From NCBI RefSeq assembly GCF_964222135.1, contig NZ_CAXQBR010000089.1, positions 34,022 to 98,021 on the forward strand: a DNA stretch of 64,000 bases, in the 5' to 3' direction. Positions 8,477 to 18,394 of this stretch are shown here, piece after piece. The translations under genes and the position numbers were made by a program. This DNA is from Euzebya sp. Lineage in GTDB: Bacteria > Actinomycetota > Nitriliruptoria > Euzebyales > Euzebyaceae. The first letter of the stretch is position 1; each line of letters begins with the position of its first letter. The notes below the pieces were generated by a model. It saw only the letters and a list, made by a program, of their open reading frames with translations. It was not told the origin of the DNA and did not search any database.

Positions 8477-10396
8477 TCAGCAGGCCTCGAGCGCCGCGGC
8501 CACGTCGGCCGAGACGATCCCGGCGCTGCCGGCCAGGAGCACGTCGACGTCGCCGGCCGGGCAGGCCATCTCGGCGGTCTCCGGCGGGACGGTGTCGCCG
8601 ACCATGCCGATCGCCGCGCCGGCGTCGGCGGCCAGGCCGGCGGCGGGCAGGCCGAACAGCCAGCCGTCGGGGCGGAACCCGTTGATGACGACCAGGTCGC
8701 GGCGGCCGGTCGGGTCGTCCCAGACCAGCTCGGTGGCGATGGCCTGGGCAGTGCCGGCGCGGCTCGCTCCGGCGATCCGCCTGGGGGCGGGCACGGCCTG
8801 CTCGACGGTCGCCGACAGCGCGACCTCCCCGCCGAGCAGGACGGTCATCGCCGGGTCGACCTCGGCGAGGAAGGCCGCGACCGCCGGGTGGACCGCCGCG
8901 GAGTCGGTGACCACCGTGGCCATCCGCCCGGCGGCCGTCCACGCACCGACGCTCACGCTGTCGGCCCAGCCCGCCGTCGGGTTCTCCGCCGGACCGCCCG
9001 CGCGGGCGCTCGCCACGACGGGGCCGCCGCCGTACCCGCCGCCGGACGTGGCGGGACCCAGGCGCATCGCCTCCCGGGCCACCGCGACGGACGTCTCCAC
9101 TCGGGATGGACCCGCCAGTCGGACGACCTCGAAGGTCGCCGCCAGCTGCGCTTCGATCTCGGCGCTGACCGCGCTGGTGCCGCCCAGGACGTAGACGCGA
9201 CCGCCGTCTCCGACGGCGCGGGAGAGCTCGGCCGCGGTCATCGCGGGGAGCACGGTCGGTGAGGTGAACAGCAGCGGCCCCTCCCCGGTCAGGGCTGCGC
9301 CGACGAGGGAGTCGGGGAACGCGTCGTCCCGGCTGAGCACCGCGTGTGCCGCGGCGCCGTCGGCGAAGCGGGCCCGGGACACGGCGATCGCGTAGGCGAT
9401 CGGGTCGGCGAAGTCCGCGCGCTCGGTCGTGGCCGGGTCGCCGTCGAACCCGCCGGGGAGCAGGGGGTCCTGTGAGGGGGGCGGACCGGGAGGCGGCCCG
9501 CTCGGCTGCACCGACCACGGCCCGAGCACCTCGACGGTCCGGTCGGTGAGCGGGCGGAGGTCGGACCCGTCGATCGCGACCGTGAAGGCCTGCTCGGACG
9601 TGAAGTCCTCGAGGAAGGCGATCCGCTGCCCGTCGGGCGACCAGCGCGGCTGGGACTCCTCCTCCTGCGGGAACGGATCGAGCAGGGTCGTGTCCCCGGA
9701 GGCGATGTCGCGGATGCACAGGGCCTCGACGTCCTCCTTCCGTTCGTCCAGGAAGGCGCAGGTGGCCACCAGGCGGGTCCCGTCGGGCGAGATCGACACC
9801 TCGTCGCCGGCCGGGACCAGGCGCGTGGTCGCCCCCGTCGAGCGGTCGACCTCGTACAGGGCCTCGTAGAAGTCGTCCTCCGCGTCCGCGGCCACGACCA
9901 GCAGCCGGTCCTGGGCGGTCCAGAACAGGTCGTCTGGGGAGCGGTCCAGCTCCACGGTCTGCAGCGGACGCCCGTCGACGCCCCCGAGTACCAGGTCGCC
10001 GAATCGCAGGAACGCGAACGACTGGCCGTCAGGCCCCCACTGGATCGACTCGGGGGTGTCGCCGTCCTCCGGCAGCTGCGCGACGACCTGCGGCTCGCCG
10101 CTGCCGTCGGCGGGGAGGAGGTGCACGGCGTCGGGGACCGGGACCAGCAGCTGGCTGCCGTCGGGCGAGGCGTCGACGTCCGCCATCTCGAAGGGGCCGA
10201 TGAACGTCTCGAGCGTCGTGACCGTGCCGTCGGGCGCGATCGAGACCGGCTCGCCGTCGATCGTGAACGCGTAGATCAGGCCGTTCTCCCCGGGGTCCGT
10301 GGCGCCCGCCGGTGCTGCGACCAGCACCCCGACGAGGAGCGCCGCCACCGCTGCCGTCCCGATCCACCGCCCGCGCACGCTGCTGACCATCGCCAT
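8477..10396 (-). CDS. Secreted beta-propeller protein with CWB2 repeats
   Basis: The predicted exported protein has 639 residues. GGGAGG lies five bases before ATG 10396, and a clear signal peptide follows (WIGTAAVAALLVGVLVAAP, then AGA). The N-terminal half carries TolB/PD40-like blades with SPDG and GPDG motifs. The C-terminal half carries three CWB2 modules (FPDSLVGAAL, YVLGGTSAVS, VLLGGEVALS). It has the same architecture as the protein at 587-2650 but only distant sequence identity. A cell-wall-attached surface protein is inferred; the ligand of the propeller is unknown. It is divergent from the AraC-type regulator, with very little space between them. Confidence 0.85.
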   Translation of the reverse strand: MAMVSSVRGRWIGTAAVAALLVGVLVAAPAGATDPGENGLIYAFTIDGEPVSIAPDGTVTTLETFIGPFEMADVDASPDGSQLLVPVPDAVHLLPADGSGEPQVVAQLPEDGDTPESIQWGPDGQSFAFLRFGDLVLGGVDGRPLQTVELDRSPDDLFWTAQDRLLVVAADAEDDFYEALYEVDRSTGATTRLVPAGDEVSISPDGTRLVATCAFLDERKEDVEALCIRDIASGDTTLLDPFPQEEESQPRWSPDGQRIAFLEDFTSEQAFTVAIDGSDLRPLTDRTVEVLGPWSVQPSGPPPGPPPSQDPLLPGGFDGDPATTERADFADPIAYAIAVSRARFADGAAAHAVLSRDDAFPDSLVGAALTGEGPLLFTSPTVLPAMTAAELSRAVGDGGRVYVLGGTSAVSAEIEAQLAATFEVVRLAGPSRVETSVAVAREAMRLGPATSGGGYGGGPVVASARAGGPAENPTAGWADSVSVGAWTAAGRMATVVTDSAAVHPAVAAFLAEVDPAMTVLLGGEVALSATVEQAVPAPRRIAGASRAGTAQAIATELVWDDPTGRRDLVVINGFRPDGWLFGLPAAGLAADAGAAIGMVGDTVPPETAEMACPAGDVDVLLAGSAGIVSADVAAALEAC

Positions 10397-10422
10397 CGCC
10401 GCCTCCCACTCGCCGTCCGGCC

Positions 10423-11025
10423 GTGGTGTGCACGGTAGACCGGGGACGCCACCGGCCGACCGGCGTCGTTGGCCGTTCGTTGGTCTCCTGGCCCGACGGC
10501 CCCGCTCTGGCATCCTGTGCGGCGAGGGCGCCCGTCCCACCCGCCCGCCACCTGCTGCGCGCCAGGGACCTGGCGGACGCCCGCTACGCCGAGCGGATCG
10601 GCGTCGACGACATGGCCGTCGCGGCGGGGCTGAGCCGGGCCCACTTCAGCCGCGAGTTCGCGAACGCCTTCGGCGAGACCCCGCGGCAGTACCTGCTGAC
10701 CCGCCGCCTCGAGCGGGCGGCCGCGCTGCTCCGCGGCACCGACCGGACCGTCGCCGACATCTGCTACATGGTCGGCCTCGAGAGCGTCGGCTCGTTCACC
10801 ACCAGCTTCCGCCGGATGTTCGGCCAGACCCCGACGGCGTACCGGGCGGCGCACGCGCCGGCGAGCGCGCTGGCCCGCGTGCCAGCCTGCGTGGTGCGGG
10901 CGTACCACCGCCCGCAGAACCGCACGTTTCGAGAAGACGCCGCCGACCTCGCGTCCGTACCGTCCTCGTCATCGCCACCGGCTGACGACGGCCGGGCAGA
11001 CCAGCAGAGGGAGACCCCGACATGA
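10423..11025 (+). CDS. AraC-family regulator (short form)
   Basis: The conserved part is a complete AraC-type double helix-turn-helix of about 100 residues (GLSRAHFSREFANAFGETP and DICYMVGLESVGSFTTSFRR). There is no sensor domain, so it is the short form often paired with VOC-fold genes. The start is uncertain. GTG 10423 is the furthest upstream, but it would leave only 26 bases to the divergent neighbour; TTG 10480 or a later start is also possible. The stop overlaps the ATG of the next gene by four bases, so the two are translationally coupled. It probably controls that operon. Confidence 0.8.
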   Translation: MVCTVDRGRHRPTGVVGRSLVSWPDGPALASCAARAPVPPARHLLRARDLADARYAERIGVDDMAVAAGLSRAHFSREFANAFGETPRQYLLTRRLERAAALLRGTDRTVADICYMVGLESVGSFTTSFRRMFGQTPTAYRAAHAPASALARVPACVVRAYHRPQNRTFREDAADLASVPSSSSPPADDGRADQQRETPT

Positions 11026-11480
11026 TCAAGATCGCCACCGCCCAGCTGTGGGTCCACGACCAGGACGAGGCGCTGGACTTCTACGTGGACAAGATCGGCA
11101 TGGAGGTCCGCGAGGACGTCACGGTCCCCGAGATGGGGAACTTCCGCTGGCTGACCGTGGCCCCTCCGGGTCAGGAGGACGTCACCATCGTGCTGATGGC
11201 CGTCCCCGGCCCGCCGATGCTCGACGAGCAGAGCCGCCAGCAGGTCCTCGACCTGGTGGCGAAGGGCTTCGCCGGCACGGTGTTCCTGACGACCGACGAC
11301 TGCCAGAAGGCCTACGAGGAGCTGTCCGCCAAGGGCGTCGAGTTCACCGAGACCCCCGAGCAGCGCCCCTACGGGATCGACGCCGGCTTCCGCGACCCCT
11401 CCGGCAACTCCGTCCGCCTGACCCAGGTGATGGAGATGTCGCCGGCGTTGGCGTCGCACTGGCGCGCGGCCCAGATCTGA
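11022..11480 (+). CDS. VOC (glyoxalase/bleomycin resistance) family protein
   Basis: The protein has 152 residues and a single vicinal-oxygen-chelate module pair: AQLWVHDQDEALDFYVDKIG opens the first beta-alpha-beta-beta-beta unit and FRDPSGNSVRLTQ closes the second. Such proteins bind a metal and act as lyases, dioxygenases or drug-binding proteins; the substrate is not evident. It is coupled to the AraC regulator by an ATGA overlap. The final codons and the stop lie inside the palindromic repeat at 11468-11590, so the natural C-terminus may have been altered slightly. Confidence 0.85.
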   Translation: MIKIATAQLWVHDQDEALDFYVDKIGMEVREDVTVPEMGNFRWLTVAPPGQEDVTIVLMAVPGPPMLDEQSRQQVLDLVAKGFAGTVFLTTDDCQKAYEELSAKGVEFTETPEQRPYGIDAGFRDPSGNSVRLTQVMEMSPALASHWRAAQI

Positions 11481-11590
11481 GGGTTGGGTGCGCATACGGA
11501 CCTGACGCTCAGATCTCAGGCCCAGGTGACCGGATGCCGGGCCCAGATCTGAGGGTTGGGTGCGCAGACGGACCTGAGGCTCAGATCTGG
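11468..11590. repeat. Two copies of a palindromic repeat, 72-bp period
   Basis: Two nearly identical stretches of about 49 bases (starting near 11469 and 11541) differ at two positions. Each begins CCCAGATCTGAGGGTTGG and ends CTCAGATCT, so each can fold. Copy B has perfect 11-bp arms (11543-11553 and 11580-11590) around a 26-base loop; copy A has 9-bp arms. The stop of the VOC gene and the stop of the convergent rtcB gene both lie in copy A. The element could serve as a two-way terminator, but it also marks the point where rtcB has lost its 3' end. Confidence 0.8.
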
Positions 11591-12667
11591 GGTCTGGATC
11601 GGCGGCTGCCCCGCTCGACGCCAGGTCCGCCCCTCCATGGCCTTCTCGAGGTCCGCGCCGGTGAACTGCCGGCGCGCGGCCCCGCGGGACATCCGCCGTC
11701 CGGCGCCGTGGGCGGCGGAGTGGTAGCTGGCCGGGTTCCCGAGCCCGCGGACCACGAACGAGCCGGTCCCCATCGAGCCGGGGATGACGCCGAGCTCGCC
11801 CTCCCGCGCGCTGATCGCACCCTTGCGGGTGATCCACAGCTCGCGGCCGTCGTGGGTCTCGCGCCGCGCGTAGTTGTGGTGGTTGTTGATGGTCCGGACC
11901 TCTGCGACGGGTCGGCCCACGCGCTCGGCGAGGACGGTCCGGGCCACCTCGACCATCCGCCGCCGGTTGGCGAAGGCGTACGCCTGCGCCCAGGTCAGGT
12001 CGCGGATGTAGGCGTCGAACGCCGGGGTGCCCTGGACCAGGAACGCCAGGTCGGGGTCGGGGAGACCGGTCAGCGCGTCGCGCATCAGCCGCTTCGCGCC
12101 CTCGATGTGGCCCAGTGCCAGGCTGTTCCCGGTCCCCCGGGACCCGGAGTGGAGCATCAGCCACACCACCTCTCGCTCGTCGGTGCACAGCTCGAGGAAG
12201 TGGTTGCCCGACCCGAGCGTCCCGAACTGGGTTGGGGCCTTCGCGCGCAGGCGGGCGTCGTCGCGCACCGACGGGGGCGGGGGGTGGGCGGCGGCGAAGG
12301 CCTGCCAGTCCGGGTCCTCCTCGGCGTGTGCGTACCCGAGCCCGGCGGGGATCCGCTGCGCCCACCCGTCGAGGACCGGGGCCAGGTCGTCGGGGAGGTC
12401 GGCGGCGGTCAGGTCGGTCTCGGTCGCGACCACGCCGCAGCCGATGTCGACCCCGACCGCGGAGGGGATGATCGCCTCCCGCGTCGGGATCACCGACCCG
12501 ATCGTGCAGCCCATGCCCCAGTGGGCGTCGGGCATCAGCGCGACGTGCCCGTCGATCGCGGCGACGGTCGCGGTCGCGAGCGCCTGGGCCCGCGCCGTCT
12601 CGTCCAGCATCGACGCCCAGCTGAGCACCCCGTCGCCCAGCCGCTGTGGCATCCGGTCCTCACTCAT
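11516..12667 (-). CDS. rtcB: RtcB-family RNA ligase, C-terminally truncated
   Basis: RtcB joins 2',3'-cyclic phosphate or 3'-phosphate ends to 5'-OH ends using GTP and manganese. ATG 12667 follows GGGAGG. Family landmarks present are MPDAHWGMGCTIGS, the metal-binding VGVDIGCG, GSGNHFLEL, LHSGSRGTGN, NNHHNYA and AHGAGRRMSR, whose histidine is the guanylylated residue. After MEGRTW the sequence departs from the family and the last 35 residues are encoded by the repeat at 11468-11590. The usual final segment of about 45-60 residues, including the closing VKG-type lysine that contacts guanine, is missing. The protein (383 residues) may therefore be inactive. Confidence 0.8.
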   Translation of the reverse strand: MSEDRMPQRLGDGVLSWASMLDETARAQALATATVAAIDGHVALMPDAHWGMGCTIGSVIPTREAIIPSAVGVDIGCGVVATETDLTAADLPDDLAPVLDGWAQRIPAGLGYAHAEEDPDWQAFAAAHPPPPSVRDDARLRAKAPTQFGTLGSGNHFLELCTDEREVVWLMLHSGSRGTGNSLALGHIEGAKRLMRDALTGLPDPDLAFLVQGTPAFDAYIRDLTWAQAYAFANRRRMVEVARTVLAERVGRPVAEVRTINNHHNYARRETHDGRELWITRKGAISAREGELGVIPGSMGTGSFVVRGLGNPASYHSAAHGAGRRMSRGAARRQFTGADLEKAMEGRTWRRAGQPPIQTPDLSLRSVCAPNPQIWARHPVTWA

Positions 12668-12747
12668 GCCCCTCCCTACCCCGCTGGTGCGGCGACGACC
12701 AATTGTCCGTACAATCTGTCCCGGACGCCACGATCGGGAGAGACGCC

Positions 12748-12915
12748 ATGTGCATGCCAGCACGCTGTGAGACCTGTCAGAAGACGACGTGGTCGGGGTG
12801 CGGCCAGCACGTCGACCAGGTGATGCGCGCCGTGCCCGCCGGCGAGCGCTGCACCTGCACCGCCGCGGACCGCTCCCCGCGGAGCGGCTGGTTCCAGCGC
12901 CTCCTCGGCCGCTGA
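12748..12915 (+). CDS. Small cysteine-rich conserved protein
   Basis: This 55-residue protein begins MCMPARCETCQKTTWSGCG, with GGGAG eight bases before the ATG. Four clustered cysteines suggest a small zinc knuckle. The pattern CxTCxKTTWSGCGxHV, ending in a basic FQRLLGR tail, recurs in many actinobacterial small proteins as I remember them, but its role is unknown. It is divergent from rtcB, and the short AT-richer stretch between them (12700-12720) probably holds both promoters. Confidence 0.75.
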   Translation: MCMPARCETCQKTTWSGCGQHVDQVMRAVPAGERCTCTAADRSPRSGWFQRLLGR

Positions 12916-13024
12916 GCCGGCAGAGCGGGGGAACGGGGTCGTGTCACAGGGTGGGGCTACCGTCGTGGCCTGTTGACCGTCACCCAGCCGGTCCGCCGGT
13001 CCCACCCCGACTACTGACCCACCA

Positions 13025-13738
13025 GTGCCGCGCCCTGCCCCCACCCGACTCCTCATCCCGCTGATCGCGGTGATCGCGCTGGCCGCCTGCACCGCGACGG
13101 GTGAGGGTGCGCTCGAAGTCGCCGAGGCGAGGGACGGTGACTCCTTCGTCGCGACCGACGGGGTGGAGTACCGCGTCGGCCTCGTCAACACGCCCGAGCT
13201 GTCGGAGTGCGGCGGCCACGAGGCGGCGGACCGGACCGCCGCGCTGCTCGCGGACGGGTTCTCCGTCGATGCGTACGCCACCGACGACCACGGCAGGTCC
13301 GTGGCGCGGATCACCACCCCCGACGGCGACCTCGGCGTGATCCTGGCGGCCGAGGGGCTGGCCGACGACCGCTACCTCGACGCCCACCGCCACGAGCACC
13401 CGGGCTACGCGGCCGAGATCGACGACGCGCTCGCCCGCGCCCGCGAGGCCCGGACCGGCCTGTGGCGGACCTGTTGGGACGACACCGGCCCGCGGCCGAC
13501 CCCCGACCCCGCCGACCGCAGGAGCATCCCTGATGGGTCCGCCTGCCACCCCGCGTACGTCCAGTGCCTGCCAGTCGGGCCCGACCTCGACTGCGCCGAC
13601 GTCGGCCACGCCGTCGACCTGACCGGACCCGACGACCCGTACCGGCTGGACGGGGCGACGACGGCGCGGTCCGACGGGGTCGGCTGTGACACCTACCCGC
13701 CGTGGTCCGCGGACGAGACCTACCCCTACGCCCGCTGA
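13025..13738 (+). CDS. Secreted thermonuclease-like lipoprotein
   Basis: The protein has 237 residues from GTG 13025. It opens with a lipoprotein signal (LIPLIAVIALAAC), so it is probably attached to the outer face of the membrane. Residues about 30-145 are a staphylococcal-nuclease-like domain (ARDGDSF, YRVGLVNTPEL, HGRSVARI) that in the family cleaves DNA and RNA with calcium. The C-terminus has paired cysteines and an aspartate-rich excalibur-like segment (DLDCADVG). It overlaps the convergent acetyltransferase gene by 13 bases. Confidence 0.8.
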   Translation: MPRPAPTRLLIPLIAVIALAACTATGEGALEVAEARDGDSFVATDGVEYRVGLVNTPELSECGGHEAADRTAALLADGFSVDAYATDDHGRSVARITTPDGDLGVILAAEGLADDRYLDAHRHEHPGYAAEIDDALARAREARTGLWRTCWDDTGPRPTPDPADRRSIPDGSACHPAYVQCLPVGPDLDCADVGHAVDLTGPDDPYRLDGATTARSDGVGCDTYPPWSADETYPYAR

Positions 13739-14298
13739 CCGGACGGGGTCAGCTCCACCCGCCAGTCGTGGGCGTCCATCGCGACGCCGTGGACGCGGAG
13801 GGCGGCGTGGCGGGTGCCGACCAGGGTGAAGCCGCACCGCTCGAGCACCTTCGCCGAGGCGACGTTCGCGTGGCTCGTGACCGCCTCGACCCGGGTGATC
13901 CCCCAGCGGGGCGCGGCCGCGAGCAGGTCGGTCACCGCCGCCGTCGCCACGCCGGCGCCCGCGACCGCCTCGGCGACCCGGTAGCCGAGCGATGCCCGGC
14001 CGCTATCGACCTCGACCAGGTTGGCGCGACCTGCCACCCCACCGGCGGGGTCGAGCACGACGTGCATCCGGTCGGTCCCCTCGGCCCACCACCCGGCCAT
14101 GCGGACCAGCGACTCGGCCACGGCGGCCGGGGTGTAGTACGCCTCACCCCGGTCCGGGATCCACCGGGCGAAGAACGCGCGGTTCGCCACCTCGAACGCG
14201 TGCAGCGCGGCGGCGTCGACCTCGTGGGCCGGCACGAGCCGGAGGCCCAGGCGGTCCAGGGCACCCGGACCGCCCGGTCGCGCCGACGGGACATCCAC
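13726..14298 (-). CDS. GNAT acetyltransferase (RimJ/RimL type)
   Basis: The protein has 190 residues and a complete GNAT fold: FFARWIPDRGEAYYTP near the N-terminus, ASLGYRVAEAVAGAGVATAA carrying the acetyl-CoA pyrophosphate loop, and NVASAKVLERCGF in the last helix, as in ribosomal-protein N-acetyltransferases. The substrate is unknown. It lies 27 bases downstream of the acyl-CoA ligase gene on the same strand and may be read through from it. Confidence 0.8.
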   Translation of the reverse strand: MDVPSARPGGPGALDRLGLRLVPAHEVDAAALHAFEVANRAFFARWIPDRGEAYYTPAAVAESLVRMAGWWAEGTDRMHVVLDPAGGVAGRANLVEVDSGRASLGYRVAEAVAGAGVATAAVTDLLAAAPRWGITRVEAVTSHANVASAKVLERCGFTLVGTRHAALRVHGVAMDAHDWRVELTPSGQRA

Positions 14299-14325
14299 CG
14301 GCGGCAGTCTCGCCGCCGGGGTCGC

Positions 14326-15846
<1,521 letters not shown>

Positions 15847-15978
15847 GGTCCGTCCCTCCAGGCGGCCGCCGCGGCGACGGCCGGTGGAGGGACGGTAGGA
15901 CCGCGCCTGACCGCGGACCCGGGTCGAAGGGCCCGGGGGGACGCGCCGGAGGTCCCGGTGCCGCGCGGCGCGCGCGGA

Positions 15979-17571
15979 TCAGGTCAGGTGCACCCGCAGC
16001 TCGCTCGCGGCGTGGTCGCTGATCGCGGCCGGGCCGCCGACGAGCATGCCGGAGGTCAGCTGCCCGGCGTGCCGGCGGATCCAGCGGATCGCGTTGCCGT
16101 CACCGGGTGCGCCGGTGCCGTCGATCAGCACCAGCGGGTCGCCCGAGCGGACGGCGACGGGACCGGCGGTCACCGCGTCCGGCCAGTCCAAGCCCGTCGC
16201 GGCCCAGATCCAGCCGTCGAGGGCGACCATGCCCCGGTCGACCATGAAGTCCACGACCGCGGTGGCGGTGGCGTACCGGTCGGGGCCCTGCAGCCGGTCG
16301 ACGTGGCCGACGTGGCGGGCGACCGCGGCCTCCACGGCCTCGTCCAGGGCGGCGAGGCCCCCGACCAGCACCGCCCGGTCGGCACCGGCGAGGGCTTCGT
16401 CGACGGCGCCGGGCACCTGCCCCGGGGCGACCGGCAGCAGGGCCCCCGAGGCGCCGGCGGCGAGCGCCGATCCGGTCAGCGCGTCCGGCCACGACCGCGC
16501 GGGGTCCGGGTGGGTGCCGAGCGCGATCACGGCGACGTCGGTGTCGGTGTCGGCCCAGATCCGCTGGGCCAGGGTCACGGCCACGCGGGGGAGGTCGTCG
16601 CTGACCACCAGGTCGACGGACAACCCGGCTCCCTCGAGCGCGGCGATCACCGGCGGCTGGGCCGGACCGACCAGGGTGACCTCGGTCGCGCCGAGCCGGG
16701 CGATCTCGGCCAGCACGCGGGGGTCGAGCGCATCGGGGAACGTCAGCAGCGACGGGACGTCGAGGTGGGCGGCGTAGCTCGAGGCGACGAGCGGCCAACC
16801 GGGCTGGTGCGCGGTCGACAGCACCACCCGGGGGGCGGCGCCCCAGCTGGCGGTCGACAGCTGGATCGCGGTCGCGAGCCGGTCGGAACCGGCCTGGCGG
16901 GCGACGCCGTCGAGGGGGACGCCCGGGTCGGTGGAGACGTCGCCGCGCGTGCGGGCGGCCACGAGGGAGGGGTAGGGGTTGATCCGCGTGTCGCCGTACG
17001 GGTCGACGACGCGGTCGTCGAAGATGTCCAGGTGCAGGTGCGGACCTGTGCCCTCGGCGTTGCCCGAGTCGCCCATGTAGGCGATGAACTGGCCGCGGCG
17101 CACCTCCACCCCTCGCCGGATGCCGGGTGCGAAGGCCCAGCGGGGACCGCCGCGACCGTCGTCGGTACCCGGCGTGTCGTTGTTGATGTGCAGGTAGCGG
17201 TACTCCCGCCCGTCGACGCCGCACACGGTGACGGCGTAGCCGTAGCCGGGCTCGACGCCGTCCTCGCCGGCGACGTGGCAGATCCGCCCCTCCACCGCCG
17301 CGTACAGCGGGGTCAGCTTCGGACCCATCAGGTCGGTCGCCTTGTGGCGCCGGCTGCAGCCGGAGCGGCAGGCGTCGTAGCTGTCCCCGAACGACACGTC
17401 CGGCCGGGTCGGGAACGTCATGTCGACGACCTGCTGGTAGTCCGTGGACGGCGCGGGCGCGTCCTGGGCGGACGCGGCCGGCACCAGCCCGACGACCAGG
17501 GACGCCGCGGTCAGCGCGACGACCAGCGCGGCCCGCAGGGCGCGGGAGGGGAGGGGGAGGGGGACGGACAT
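15979..17571 (-). CDS. Secreted M23 peptidase with CWB2 repeats
   Basis: The protein has 530 residues. ATG 17571 starts a signal peptide (ALRAALVVALTAASLVVG, AASA). Residues about 50-185 form an M23/LytM peptidase with HKATDLMG and GPHLHLDI, which provide the zinc ligands; such enzymes cut peptidoglycan cross-bridges. The rest is three CWB2 modules (AGSDRLATAIQLS, VTLVGPAQPP, MLVGGPAAISD). A wall-anchored peptidoglycan hydrolase is inferred. The 5' leader contains a long hairpin (17661-17703) that may affect expression. Confidence 0.85.
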   Translation of the reverse strand: MSVPLPLPSRALRAALVVALTAASLVVGLVPAASAQDAPAPSTDYQQVVDMTFPTRPDVSFGDSYDACRSGCSRRHKATDLMGPKLTPLYAAVEGRICHVAGEDGVEPGYGYAVTVCGVDGREYRYLHINNDTPGTDDGRGGPRWAFAPGIRRGVEVRRGQFIAYMGDSGNAEGTGPHLHLDIFDDRVVDPYGDTRINPYPSLVAARTRGDVSTDPGVPLDGVARQAGSDRLATAIQLSTASWGAAPRVVLSTAHQPGWPLVASSYAAHLDVPSLLTFPDALDPRVLAEIARLGATEVTLVGPAQPPVIAALEGAGLSVDLVVSDDLPRVAVTLAQRIWADTDTDVAVIALGTHPDPARSWPDALTGSALAAGASGALLPVAPGQVPGAVDEALAGADRAVLVGGLAALDEAVEAAVARHVGHVDRLQGPDRYATATAVVDFMVDRGMVALDGWIWAATGLDWPDAVTAGPVAVRSGDPLVLIDGTGAPGDGNAIRWIRRHAGQLTSGMLVGGPAAISDHAASELRVHLT

Positions 17572-17660
17572 GCAGACCTCAGGGGATCGGGCCCCCGGCT
17601 GACTGCGTAGGGGGCTCAGCCCACCTCCATCGGCGACCTGCCGCTGGCCTTGAGGGTTGG

Positions 17661-17703
17661 ACCGCTCGCCCGGCACCTGCACGGGGGGCACCGGGCGAGC
17701 GGT
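17661..17703. other. 13-bp inverted repeat in M23 leader
   Basis: ACCGCTCGCCCGG (17661-17673) pairs perfectly with CCGGGCGAGCGGT (17691-17703) around a 17-base loop. It lies in the 214-bp gap between the divergent M23 and TetR genes and would be transcribed in the 5' leader of the M23 gene. It could be a leader RNA element or a protein site. I do not recognise a known riboswitch. Confidence 0.6.
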
Positions 17704-17743
17704 GGCCTGTCAGACCCTGATGGACCCGCCGGCTCGCCCGCAG

Positions 17744-17767
17744 GAACCGGACAGCGATGTCCGGTTC
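17744..17767. promoter_or_regulatory. Probable TetR operator at its own promoter
   Basis: The perfect palindrome GAACCGGACA-GCGA-TGTCCGGTTC lies 18 bases before ATG 17786. TACAAC at 17774-17779 looks like a -10 element placed so that transcription would begin at or near the ATG, so the message may be leaderless. The same palindrome lies before the SDR gene at 19183-19204. Confidence 0.75.
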
Positions 17768-17785
17768 GGAGTGTACAACTGGCAG

Positions 17786-18394
17786 ATGCCCACACCCGAC
17801 GGCGCACCCCCGCGCGCACCCAACCGAGGGCCGGCCGCGGCTGCGGACAACCGTCGGGCGCTGCTCGACGCCGCGCGGCGGCTCTTCGCCGAGCAGGGCC
17901 TCGACGTCCCGTACCGGGCCATCGCCCTCGAGGCGGGGGTGGGGCAGGGCAGCCTGTACCGCCACTTCCCGACGCGCCTCGACCTCGCGCTCGCGATCTT
18001 CCAGGAGAACTTCACCGAGCTCGAGGCGGCCGCGGCGTCGCCCGGCCCCTCCGCCTTCGCGGACGTGTGGCGCCTCGTGATCGAGCAGACGCTCGCGTCG
18101 GCGGCCTTCGTCGAGGTGGCGGTCCAGGCACGCCGCGAGCTCGACGACGACACGATGGCCGGTCGGCTCGCCGACGTCCTGGCCGGACCGCTGGACCGCG
18201 CGCAGGCCGCGGGGCTGGTCGACGCGCGGTGGGACGTCGACCAGCTCGTGCTGGTGCACCGCATGGCCTACGGGGTCCTGGTCACCGAGGTCGATCCGGA
18301 GCGGGCGCGGGCGGCGGTGCTCCGGGCGCTGGCCCTGGTCGATCCGGCGCTCGCGGATCCGCTCACCCGAGGAGCGACTTCATCTTCCGGGTGA
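17786..18394 (+). CDS. TetR-family repressor
   Basis: The protein has 202 residues. The N-terminal helix-turn-helix runs from ALLDAARRLFAEQG through GQGSLYRHFPTRLDL (about residues 23-70), and the C-terminal helical domain is of the kind that binds a small ligand. The gene is convergent with the SDR gene, and their ends overlap by 32 bases. Both promoters carry the same 22-bp palindrome, so I infer autoregulation plus control of the SDR gene. Confidence 0.85.
   Translation: MPTPDGAPPRAPNRGPAAAADNRRALLDAARRLFAEQGLDVPYRAIALEAGVGQGSLYRHFPTRLDLALAIFQENFTELEAAAASPGPSAFADVWRLVIEQTLASAAFVEVAVQARRELDDDTMAGRLADVLAGPLDRAQAAGLVDARWDVDQLVLVHRMAYGVLVTEVDPERARAAVLRALALVDPALADPLTRGATSSSG

Noticed and set aside
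11468..11590. CRISPR array
   Set aside because: Only two units, each internally palindromic with a 26-base loop, and no spacer logic or cas genes.
17572..17785. c-di-AMP or other riboswitch before the M23 gene
   Set aside because: A hairpin is present but none of the conserved riboswitch core motifs could be found.
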